DNA from: Acanthaster planci
Taxonomy: Eukaryota > Echinodermata > Asteroidea > Valvatida > Acanthasteridae
Assembly (NCBI RefSeq): GCF_001949145.1
Contig: NW_019091370.1
Coordinates: 1,125,601 to 1,189,600, forward strand
Length of the DNA stretch: 64,000 nucleotides
Direction: 5' to 3'
This document shows positions 1 to 11,190 of this stretch, piece by piece. The notes beneath the pieces were generated by a model. The model was not told the origin of the DNA. It did no database searches and worked only from the letters and a program-made list of their open reading frames with translations. Numbering within the stretch: position 1 is the stretch's first letter; each line of letters starts with the position of its first letter. Both the position numbers and the translations under genes were made by a program.

Positions 1-71
1 TTTCCATGCAGGAATCTCCTTCAAGAAAGCTTCTTGATGGACGAGACCTGTTCCACTTCCACTCTGCTTAC

Positions 72-1928
72 ATCGATATCGAAGTCGGACTCGATGAGTT
101 GGAGGGCTATGTCCGTGCACCCAGCGGGCCGTTCTTCAGCCGGCACACTCGCCTCCCAGTTCCGCTCCGGTGTGTGCGCGTAGGCCGCTGCCGGCGTTGC
201 GTGGGTAACACTGGTCGTCGTTACCACGCCCACGGCCATTCCTGGAGTGGAAACACCCATTGTGCTATTGGAAAAATAGTCACTCCTCCCTTAGAAAGCA
301 GAATAAAATCTGACAAGATGCGTCAAAAAATTCTTTGCTTAATAACGTCTTTCGGGTCTTACTTAGCTGGTTTTTCTAAAAATCATTCATTTACCGATGA
401 GGTAATAAATTAATTGGAAACGCGCTAGTCATTCACAGAAATCAACCCATAGATATACATGGATCTGCTAATATTTCACAAGACAACTAAGGACGACCTT
501 ATAATGTTGAGTAACAAGCATAATGATTTGTACCAAAGGGCGTTTTCAATCGGGGGATCTGTGACAGATTAAATTTAGTTCCAAAATTAGCAAGAATTGT
601 ATCTATAATTACACTGATATTGACTTTTTAATGTATCCAGCCATTAACTGTTTATCCATGTCCAGATGCTTTCTCCTTTCCTTAAACTCCTTACAGCCCT
701 TTGAGTAAGGCCTTTTCGCCATCAACTTATACCTGCTTCCTTGGCTAATTTCAAGATAGAGTCGACTCCATGGGACATCGTGGTTGGCTGGCACATGGTA
801 GCATTGGCCCCAGCGTCCAATCCCACCAGTCGTCTCTTGGTCTTGACACCGCTCAGGTAAGCTGTGGCAGTCCCTGCTGAGTCGGATACCTGGGAGTTCG
901 TGTTGTATGTCTGAATGGCAAATGAAGATGACACCAGATCATTTTAGTACCAATGCAATCGAGACCGTTTTTACTATAGAATATATCCCATCAAACCCCC
1001 ACAGATCGTGGTATATATACCTGTACATAAATCGCTTGAAACGCCCACAAAATTAAATCGATTTTGCCCACAGGCTTGTTTAAATAGGCCTAATTGCACC
1101 CTCCATTTCTTAGCCTTGAAGCGACTTTCAATGAACGCGTAGTATGTTGTACTTCAAAAATATACCTTTGAGTATCCCAAATGGGGGAACTGCTCGAAGG
1201 AAAATATAGTCTCCTCTCCAGGCTTTCCTTGCTGCTGCCCCTTGAAGATCCGTGCAGCAGTCAGGGTAGGAACGCTGAGACCGTCCCCGATGAACAGTAT
1301 GACGGCCTCGGCGCGGTTAGTGTTGTGCTCGGTGGCCCTGATGGCAGCTACAAGTTCGTCATGGCCTTCGGTCTTCCAAAACAGTGGATTACTTTCATCT
1401 GTGAAGGAAAATGAAAGCATTGTAGAGGCAGAATTGTTCTTGACGATGGGGTTACTGCATGAGGCACTTCACTTTGAAGTGAACAATAATGTTTCTTACA
1501 GAATGCCCAAACACATTTCTTCTTAAATTCATACTCTGGCCAAGACAGAAGCCTCAACGACATCTAATGTTGTTTTTATCATTCTGCTCAATCAAAGAAA
1601 AGAACTTTTTATTTAGTAGGGCGAAGAGCTTCCAAACATTTCCTAATCACTTTTTACCGTCTTCATGATCCGCCCTCATTCATTTGGCAGATTCCACATC
1701 CATGACAACTTATTCCATTGACAGTACACACAAATATGTGTTCGAACCGAAGATGGCCAATAGTGCACTTTATGCCAAGGTAGACAAGTTCGTCAAAATA
1801 CACGTCAAAGATTGGTATCCAAGAGGTAACTCACCCTGGCCACTGCTCTGCCGTACAACGACCGCCAAAGCAAACCACAAAACCAACCAACTGGTAACAA
1901 GTCTTCTGTTGGTGTCGGCTTCCATCAT
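72..1928 (-). CDS. alkaline phosphatase, 5' part of gene (runs off left edge)
   Basis: This encodes the N-terminal part of a secreted or cell-surface alkaline phosphatase (phosphomonoesterase, two zinc and one magnesium per site). Visible exons on the minus strand are 1928-1835, 1398-1166, 910-733 and 241-72, all with GT-AG borders and phases 1, 0, 1, 0, giving 225 codons. Exon 1 holds a signal peptide with a hydrophobic core [13 protein letters not shown]. Exon 2 carries the metal-binding loop FIGDGLS (Asp about 70). Exon 3 has the nucleophile motif DSAGTATAY (Ser about 120). Exon 4 has [16 protein letters not shown]. The exon after position 72 lies outside the window, so the C-terminal metal ligands are unseen. 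The start is set at the paired ATGs at 1928/1925, which have purines at -3; an in-frame ATG at 1970 has a weak context. It is a diverged paralogue of the phosphatase at 4823-10093, with identical intron positions and opposite orientation. Confidence 0.9.
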
Positions 1929-2232
1929 TACCGTTCTACAGGCATGCGTAACCGTAGGAGTAAATTCCATAGACACATGAGCAGCTCAACTCAAGGGTCG
2001 ATGAGAATCAAATGAGGTCAAAATCTGTGCTCGTCTCGGCAGTGGAATGTTACGAGCGACTACATTACAACCTGGCAAAACCCGACCCTTGGACATGTTT
2101 CCAGGCAACGCGTTTTTTTTTTAAAGTTTAGGACAAATATGCTATGCGTGATGGCAGCACAATTGGCAATCGCTAAGGGAGCCTCTTCAGGAACAATTAT
2201 ATGAGTCAATCAGTCAAATGTAAATAAAAACC

Positions 2233-2250
2233 CTGACTTCCGGAAGTCAG
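2233..2250. promoter_or_regulatory. 18-bp perfect palindrome with paired ETS-like cores
   Basis: The sequence CTGACTTCCGGAAGTCAG reads the same on both strands and contains two overlapping inverted CCGGAAGT/ACTTCCGG cores, the classic ETS-factor binding core. It lies about 305 bp upstream of the minus-strand phosphatase start. The palindrome is seen directly; the regulatory role is inference. Confidence 0.4.
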
Positions 2251-4640
2251 TACTTTTGTTTCTGCCAACACTTCTGTTGTTAGGTTTGTAGGCCTTTATT
2301 CTTGCGTACCTGTTATAGGTGGTTTCTGATGAAGCATCGCCTTCTATTTGGGCTTATTTTGCATATGGGACAGAGAACTTGCCTTGCAGCGCTTTTCACA
2401 CTCTGTTTGCCAGAAATCATTAAGTTACAATGTCAAGCTATTAAAGCAATAGTCGTTTCAAAAGTTTTGATCCATCGATGAAATGATGTCATTGGGACGA
2501 CCCTTACTCTGAGCTCCAGGTTCGTCTTTGCCATGCCCCCTTCGTAGGGTTCGTAAAGGGGACTTCATATTGCACTGCCTTTTCTAAAGATGGATTTGTA
2601 TCGGCCAAGTTTGTGTATTAATTATTTTGGGTGAAAAGCGGTCGACCCATCTTTGGGGTGCAACAAAAGCAGAGTGTCCAGAATTGCTGCCTTTTCATTT
2701 CTCAAGACTAGTTATCTGATCCATACGCCCGTGAAATCAGGTGTGGTATTACCGTTTCTGACATTTTAGTACTTTCAATTCTTTAAAAAAAAATCATCGG
2801 CATTGTGTCTCGATCGGGGCCCCTGCCCCCTCCTCTGGACACATCACCGATACAACCACCGGCAAATTTAATTACAGTACTTTGCAAATTGTTGAGATGC
2901 AACATAACGACAGTTCATTAATGATTGGAGAGAGCACAATTTAGGACGATGGGTTTTTTTTGTCAAATGCTATCGTTTATTTGAAAATAATCAAACGTAA
3001 GCAAGAAATTTTGAAGAGTGTTTATACCTATACTTAAAACTTTTATCAGAATATCCACACCACACTTATTTCGCAGATTTCATTAACCCTAATGTCCCAA
3101 ATCCTCCTATTTCAAGATGATTTTACATACACCCTAGTGGGTTAAGGTAAGTGCAAACCATAATGATTCACTTTCATTCAATAAATGTTATAAATAGGCT
3201 TTTTCTTTCGCTCAACCATTCAGGGATTAAAACTGTTTCAAGATGATTTGAAATGTGGGAGCCATTCCCGGCTTTTTGAGCTTTTTGGTGCATGTGATCT
3301 TGATTCATTATTTGTTTGCAGTTTCCCTCGTTTTACCATCCTCCATAAGGATAAATTTTTCTGGCTACGCCGCTGCTGATGAAGCCATCAAGTAGAGATT
3401 GAGTTCGTTTAACCTCCTGGTAGTTTGGGTTGGAGTTGGAATGAGATACGATCCCTGTTAATGTGTTATTCGACCAAAGAGGTTTGACCGGGTTATCAGT
3501 ACCAAGTACTTCTCACATAACCCATTTTCACCTCAAGGATAACATCAAGGTGGCTGATAGGAATACTTGACCGGAGCCTGTGTGCCAAGGAACTGGAATG
3601 TGGTATTTGGCCAAGACTGACAACTTAAACTAAATCGTTTAGAATCTGTATACTTTTGTGTAGAAACGGATTCTTTTTGCTTTCAAAACGATACCCGACT
3701 AATTTGATATTTTTTTTATATTGAAGGGAATGACATGTATCATTTTCCTGTAGGTAGATCACAAAAACCAGAAAAGAAGCAATATGTATTCAGATTTTTT
3801 CAATTTTGAGGTTTGTGTACAATCTTCCATAGATCGATTGATCTCGATGCAAATCGGAAAAAAATATCTTCACAAAGTTTAGAGCGTCAGTGAAACCCAC
3901 TAACCCCGTAGCAATGTAGCAATATATGTTCTAGGGTGACTCTTGATATCATGCTCACTTGGACTTCGGTCTAGTGGGTCTAATTGGCTTCTTACACCCC
4001 TCTGCGATAACCCAAAGTCACCTTGAAGTCCAAAGCAATGGAGACAATGGATCGAGCAGGCTGGTTCTTGATGGGATTTATTTGGGCTCCGCAGAGGGCG
4101 CCCTTTTCGGACAATGGTAATCAACGCATGAATGAAGGCTGGAGGGAAAAGGCATTCTCGATATGTACGTCTCAGTTATAACATTAGAATAGTTGGGTTC
4201 CGATGTTAAAAAGTCAACGCCGTTTTGACAATTTCTATGTCCCTCTCTTTCCATGCATGATGTACACTCTTATTTCCTTATATTTAATGATCAAATAATG
4301 GAAAGTTTCAGTTTACATCCCAAGCAGAAACACTTCGCCCTTTGAAAGACTTAGGCATATCTTGAATTGAAGTGGAATCATTTTTTCCAAAGAAGGATCG
4401 GTGAGAAGAAATATGTAGATATGTAGATAAAACTCCCGAAATGAAAACAAATATGACTCGAAGGTTAAAACAATGAGTTTTATCCCATTCCAATCACTTT
4501 CGTGAGAAGATTACGCCGAGAGGTGCACAGATTTTCAATGGTTTAGAAATCGTTATCCGGTAATGCATCCACCAGCAAAGAGGGAACTCGACTCTCGAAT
4601 TGTCTGAATATAGGGACCCGGTGAGTCAAAATAACAACTT

Positions 4641-4648
4641 TATTTATA
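4641..4648 (+). promoter_or_regulatory. candidate TATA box for the plus-strand alkaline phosphatase
   Basis: TATTTATA lies 182 bp upstream of the ATG at 4823, a plausible distance for a core promoter with a short leader. A very similar TATTTATAA lies 232 bp upstream of the SRCR gene at 29103. AT-rich sequence makes chance matches likely. Confidence 0.3.
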
Positions 4649-4822
4649 GAAATCTTGTTTACACGTAACTTGTTCAATGTGCATGAGATTATCGTTAATA
4701 GGCAGTCACCTGATCCCCCGCAGATAACTCATTTTGTAAGAACTCAATATCAATGTTCAGTTGAGACAACTTTGGAACCAAAGGCAGATAGGTCGAACTT
4801 TTGCCTCATCAAAACTCAAAAC

Positions 4823-7800
4823 ATGGCGTGTCGCGTGCTTCAATTCGGCCTTTTGGCGACTTTGTTTTTCCTAACGCAACACGAAACGATAGCTGGTGAG
4901 TAATACACTGTTGTTATTTGAGGCCCGGATGTATTTTGTTCAATTGTGTCGTGTCTTTCCGTTCAAAGATGTTCTTAAATCTCAAAACAGACACTGTCCT
5001 TATATTCTGTGATAGAGTCTGGTCATCAGTGCGTACCAAATTTCACTGTATGCTGCGTTGTTCTCTATATTGAAAAGGGAATGGTTTGCCTTGTCTGAAT
5101 ACAGAAGGGTCCATCCCGTTCTAGATTTGTACTGGTAATTAATTGATTTGTTAATATTCCCGCACAAGCCGATGAAACCACTCCTCAGTATTGGTACGAC
5201 CGTAGTCAGGTGGAGTTAGACGCCGCCCTGGTTGAGTCGCAAGGCTTCAACACCAACAGAGCCGAGGGAATGATCTTATTCATTGGGGACGGCATGAGCG
5301 TGTCCACCGTGACCGGGGTCAGAATCTGGAAAGGACAGAAGGCTGGTAACACCGGAGAAGAGTCTAAACTCGTTTACGACGACTTCCCTCATTTCGGATA
5401 CTCCAAGGTATTCATGGTAGTGAATGGTTTCAAAAGTCTAGCCTAACCCAGTGCCTCTAAATCCTTGGCATTCTTGTCATCTGATGATTGATGTACTCAA
5501 ATGAAATTTGTGTGATATGATGAGGATATGAGTGATTTAACTTTAATACTGATAGGTTTAGTGCAACCTAAAGAAACAGTTTCATGCATAAATCTAAAAT
5601 TAATCTGTTCTCTCTAAATTCTTGAAAGGCTACTGTTAAGAGGCTCCGAATTCAGTATTTTTCGATTCTATAATATCAAATTCATGATATATTCTGTTAC
5701 GAAGTTCTTACTAGTTCTTACTTACCATTTATGAAAACTCAAGTGTCAACTCAACACTGCTTTTTATGGTCCCTGCAGACGTACAATACCGACTCCCAAG
5801 TTCCCGACTCCGCCGGGACTGCCACAGCTTACCTCACCGGAGTCAAAACGAAGCGCCGTGTCTTGGGCTTGGACGCCGGTATCCAGGTCAAGAACTGCAA
5901 TTCGATATCTGGCCACGAAGTGGACTCCATTTTGGCCATGGTCAAGAAAAATGGTAAAGACTAGAAGTCAAGAAATGGTTCCTATGATTTTCAGAGCATC
6001 TCAAGATTTGAAGATGACAATTTTATCTACCGTTTACATCTCCTCGCGCAGCAGGCAATGAAAAACTGATGACAGACATTTATCAAAATCAAGCTCACTC
6101 GGTCTCAATAGTCTTTGGTGAAAATAACAAAGGCTATCATTCAAAGAATAACAGGCCTCAACCGACAAAGATCCTTTCATGATATTTATTCCTTTATTTT
6201 ATTATGCTCAGTATTCTACTTCTCATCAGATGGAAGTTTCTTCAGAAATGACAGGAGGTTTTAAACAATGACTGTGTATTTCTCTTAAACTGACATCTCC
6301 ACGTGTGATTACACTGGAGCACTTATCAACGATAAAGCCATGATCTGTTTTTGGACATCATCGGATTGACCTGCGTAGGTTATCACCCTTGAGTGGTTGA
6401 TATTTTTTGAAGTGGGTTTGTGTGCTCAGGGCTACCGGTGGGTATCGTCACGACAACCCGCATCACCCACGCCTCGCCTGGGGGAGCCTACGCCCACGTA
6501 CCACACCGAAGCTGGGAGGATGACTCTGAGTTGCCTCAGGAAGCGGTGGACAACGGCTGCAAAGACATCGCCAAGCAGCTCGTGAAAGACCACGACATCG
6601 ATGTGAGTACAGCTCCTATAGTTAAGACATTCTTTCGCAAAATTTCAGAGATGGAAGGATTTAGATCAGTGTCCAGGCCGACTTGTCACTTTAAATTGAT
6701 GAGTGATCTACACCCAACAGTAAATTGTCCATTACACACTTTTTGGAACACCTAAATCTCTCCTCCACGATACTGATTGCAGCAAGGAAGAAGGCTTGTT
6801 GAGACATCATGAAGAAATCTCTTCGGTAAGAGGTGTCGATTATCAGAAGAGCTGATGTGGAATTTTCGACGTTTCAAACAGTCTGCTCTGTCTGTCTTCA
6901 AGAAATAGCTGGAAGGAGCTGATTATGTGGGGTGTTTATTTACAATTAATTTGAAAACCTTTCATTACAAACTTAATGCATTTCGGCAAAATGTAAACTT
7001 CTTGAAACATCGATTGGCAGTTGCACCACTTCATCTTTGATTATCGCAAGAATCGTCACTGTTAATCGAAGGGATTTTTTCCTGTTAAATGAAGGTGATC
7101 CTGGGAGGGGGAAGGCGTAGGTTCTTGATGAAGTCACAGCAAGATGAGACAGGTTGGGCGGGCGCGCGGAGCGACGAGGACCTGATCGCGGCTTGGAAGG
7201 CCAAGTACGCAAACAAAGCCAGCGCCGAGTACATCACGACCAGGGATCAGTTACTCACCATCGATCCAGATGACACGGAATATCTCCTCGGTGAGTTGAG
7301 GCCTTTGCCCAAATCAACTGGAACCCACGACATCCAGATTGAATGAGAAGTACACGCATGCATTGATACAAAAATCCACTCGCAGCTGATGTGAGTCTCG
7401 AAGAGAAATTCAAAGATTCTCCTTCTTCGGTGTATTACATGTAATTGATTAGCTGTTAGTTGCAAGCCCATGAGCTTGTCTCTGTCTCCAAGCCTGCAAC
7501 CACATCTTTAGAATTTCCAAATGTAACTTTAACATTTGAGTTAGGCTTTTCGAGCCCTTTTCTGCGTGTCCTCTTACCGTCCTACTTGCTTGAAGTAGCC
7601 TGTTAACAGAAGTTCACTGGCAGAAAAATACACGCCAGTGAAGGCATCCCAGGAGTTGTATCGATTTTGATTTTCTTGAATATCCGCCTTAAAGGTGTCA
7701 TTTAGGCGTTTCCTGCGTGCTTTTATTGACCAAAGCCCATCTTGAAACCACGGCCAAAACAAATTTTTGCTGAAGGACTTTGTTGAACACAGAAAGATTT

Positions 7801-10093
7801 ATGAACTTTTTCTATAAAAAATGATTCAAAGTGGATCTGGGGTTATTGCACCAGTGATAGAAAGTCAAACAATAGCGGTGTCAATTCCACGCCGATTTAA
7901 ACTGCAGTCCATGATTTATTCGGTATCCCAGTGATTGCGTCTAATCGCATCTTTATGAGGCTTGTTTGCATCTCAAAATGGCGTCTCTCTGCTTCTTGCA
8001 ATTGCGTGCAGGTCTATTCGGTTATGCAGAACTGAACTTCGACATCTCCAGAACAGCCAAGGAGCCTACGCTGGCTGAGATGACGGAGATGGCCATTCGT
8101 ATTCTCCAGAAAAAGAGCACAGACGGAAGATACTTCCTCTTCGTTGAAGGTAAAGCTAAAACTTAACAGGAAGTTTAGTGTTGATTAAAAAGGGAATAAA
8201 TTATGTGCTTGGCCGGTCTTAAGACGCCTTTTCATATGCCTGCCACCACATGCGCCAAACGTTGCGTATCGCACACCTGTGTTATGTTAATGGAGTCAAT
8301 TTTTGTGTCCGTGAAAGCAAAACGCACGAACGCCTTCGGCCTCTAGAAATAGGACCCTCTCCTGTTCACTCACAGTCCCTCGGGGATATAGACGCGCACT
8401 AGAGACCTCGTTGCCAGTCCAATATGCCTATATTGATACACGGTCAAGTTGCACGTTGTTGAATAGGGAGACTGTCTGCTCTGAGGTATTTATGAATGAG
8501 AATTTTTAAAGTGAAGATAACGGAGAAGAATGGTGTGGCATTATAGCGAGTCTTGATGTAAGGCGACTTGTGTAAATCGGAATGGGTCGAACTTTGTGTT
8601 CTCAGTGGTAAATGGCGTAATTATCCACTCGTATCGCAGGTGGTAGGGTCGATCATGGTCACCACTACGACCAAGCCAAGTTTGCCATCACAGACGGACT
8701 GGCTCTGGAGGCGGCCATAGCCAAGGCCAAGGAACTCACGACTCCAAACACCCTCATAGCTCTCTCCTCGGATCACAGCCATACGCTGAGTTTTGCTGGC
8801 TACCCGAAAAGGGGGAATCCCATCTTTGGTGAGTTTTTATCTTTATCGAGGGACAGATCGACCAGTCAGTTGTTCGATTACTTGGAAGTCGACCATTCAA
8901 GTAATCAAGAACATACAATATGACCTGATTAATCGGTCAAATAACCACAATGATCGTATAAAACGTACTTCCCGTAAAATAAGGGTTGATGGGTTGTGCA
9001 TCCTCTGTGCTGGTTGGCTGGGTTGTGCCCTCTTTCTTGGTTCCCACAATTCCCTGCTCTTCCAACTCATTACTTACTAACTGGCTGACCCCGTTCGCCA
9101 AGTAGCTGGGTGGCTCGGTCGGCGATTCAAGTTGTCTGGTTAGCTAGCAGGATCGACCGCCAGGCTTGTTGGTTGGATGGTTTGGTGATACACTGACTTG
9201 TCCCCTGACTCGACACCATAAGTTGCAAACTCAAAACTGAATTTTGAAACCGTAAATTTTATGCATTGTTATACATAGGTAAAATATTCTCCGACTCCTA
9301 CAATTTGCCGTATACAACACTCAGCTACTATTCAGGCAGGACGGCCTTGTTAGATGTGGCGCTGTCTTTCAGGTTCAATGGACATCGGCCGGATGTTACT
9401 AACGTCGATACAGGTACAGTTGGACATGTGACCTCAACCTTTCCCTTTTGGTATAATTAGATAGAGCATACATCACCATTTCATGGTATTATGTTGTTCC
9501 CTTTATCCGACTTGAGCAGAAGTAACCACCTCGTCGGTTGAAAAGAGTCATGTTGGTGGGGAGTGTTCATTTTGTTGGTATAGCGATGCGATCGCAACGC
9601 GTGAATTTCGCAATCCTTTGTGAACCAACCAAGAACACCTCCCGCCAAAGAAGCCCCGTTGTTAGGAGTAATGCGCCCTCTCTTGTCGGTGTAGGCGGAT
9701 TTCATCATTGCCGTCATAACATTTCTGGTCATAGCATTAGATTAAATTTACGGAGCTTTGCCTTATTTCTTTCAGTATTACAATTCATGTTAATTCAACA
9801 TTTTGACAGAGAAAAAGTCTTACGCCCAGCAGGCACTCGTTGGTACCTATTCGGCTACGCACAGCGGAGAGGACGTGGCTATCTTCGCCACCGGGCCGTG
9901 GTCTCACCTCTTCCACTCCGTCCACGAGCAGAACTACATCCCGCACGTCATGATGTTCGCCGGCTGCGTTGGAGACTACTATGACACCTGCCGAGATTCG
10001 CCCCTCATCAGCGGAAGTTTGACGGCCGAGGATGCAGCAGTGCCGGCCAGGTTTCGTTATGCGGCAAAGCCTAAAAGCTTCACCCTAGTGTAG
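4823..10093 (+). CDS. alkaline phosphatase, complete, nine exons, 533 aa
   Basis: This encodes a metal-dependent phosphomonoesterase of the animal ALP family, acting outside the cell. Exons are 4823-4895, 5169-5407, 5779-5953, 6430-6602, 7095-7290, 8012-8149, 8640-8828, 9279-9413 and 9810-10093; all junctions are GT-AG and in phase, totalling 1602 nt. Residues 1-24 are a signal peptide. The active site is complete: Asp65 in FIGDGMS, nucleophile Ser115 in DSAGTATAY, His176 in TTTRITHAS, Glu331/Asp336/His340 in [11 protein letters not shown], Asp376/His377 in SSDHSH, and His457 in ATHSGEDVA. Length matches the usual 520-540 residues. The conserved [10 protein letters not shown] segment follows, then two Cys of the C-terminal region. 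The protein ends KPKSFTLV without the hydrophobic tail needed for GPI anchoring, so it may be secreted or have an alternative last exon. The start has a strong context (A at -3, G at +4). It lies head-to-head with the paralogue at 72-1928. Confidence 0.94.
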
Positions 10094-11061
10094 TATCCCC
10101 ATGGGTCGGGGCTGTCTGGGCTGTCCCTCCCTGGGGTAACCATTATCAAATCCCTACTTGTCTTGAATCAAAGCGACTGTAAATATAATTATATCACAAT
10201 GTCTTTCATCCATTATTCACCCCTGCAGGTTAAGTGCATAGGCCTATTGGTGGCGCTCATTTTGGCATGACTGCTGAGATCAGTAAGTGTAGAAATTGTG
10301 AGGCCTTCAAACACCATAGCTTCTGACGTCAGACATACTTGTTCACAGAATCTTGGGGTGATACAGGGCGGATACTGGAGGAACACGCGGAAAGTGTCCA
10401 GTCATGTTCTCCTGGAAACCACTATAATCATGATACTTCCCTGTACACTCTAAAAACATTCTGACTACAAATTTAACGTTTCTGAGTCAAGGGAGCGAAC
10501 CCCTACTCAGTAAACTCACAGGCACTGTAACAAAGAGATTACGTTTAAAAGCACTGTTTGATCTACTGGTTTAAGAAAAATGCAACCGCTGACTTTGTAG
10601 ACTTTTAAATCTCTTAAATTAAAGCCGCACATTTTGCGCCAGGGAGATGCACCGAGAGCGTCTGTTGTGACATGTGGGCACAATAATGAGATGGCATAGC
10701 AAAATTTAAGAGAAAAGGGAATTGAGTTGGCATGAACCTGACTAAAGTAAATTAAGATTGCAGGCAACCTCACTTGCAGTAAGATTTAATATACGAAATA
10801 CAGAATACGGCATTGTTGTTTCAAACTGAGAAATGAAAAATATCTTTGATATTTGTTGTACAAACGGTCTCATTCCCCGAATCCCCGTCAACAATGAGGG
10901 GGGTTGCAGTAACCGGGTAATTAGTAGCTTAAATTGAAATGTACAACAGTATTTTCACTTTCCCCCATTTTATTTCACATTTCAAGAAATATTACATTCG
11001 AAATCTACACAAATATGTAGAACAAACGAGGGTTGAATTCCCCCATATTTTTCCACATTTA

Positions 11062-11190
11062 GAGCTGGTCCATACTGCATGCAGGCGAATGCAAAAGCGA
11101 AGTGAATTTAAGGCCATGACAAATGTTCTGCAATATTTTGCTTGACAAATTCGATTTCGTTTCGCTTTTGCATGAAGTATTAAACCAGCC
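11062..11190. repeat. degenerate foldback (MITE-like) element
   Basis: The left end GAGCTGGTCCATACTGCATG is inversely repeated at the right end, whose reverse complement begins GGCTGGTTTAATACTTCATG. Inner arm segments AAAAGCGAA and GAATTT also match. The arms are imperfect, with a small insertion in the left arm. No transposase is present, as expected for a non-autonomous element. Confidence 0.5.

Larger units (their letters stand above)
1929..4822. other. intergenic region between divergent alkaline phosphatase genes
   Basis: About 2.9 kb separates the two start codons. I see no credible exon here. It holds the promoters of both phosphatase genes by position, an 18-bp perfect palindrome at 2233-2250, and a TATA-like box at 4641. 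The open frame at 3900-4124 on the minus strand is short and unlike known proteins. Confidence 0.6.

Noticed and set aside
9538-9984. 148-codon plus-strand frame over the last phosphatase exon
   Set aside because: It is an out-of-frame shadow of exon 9, which is fixed by the THSGEDVA and [10 protein letters not shown] motifs and by phase.
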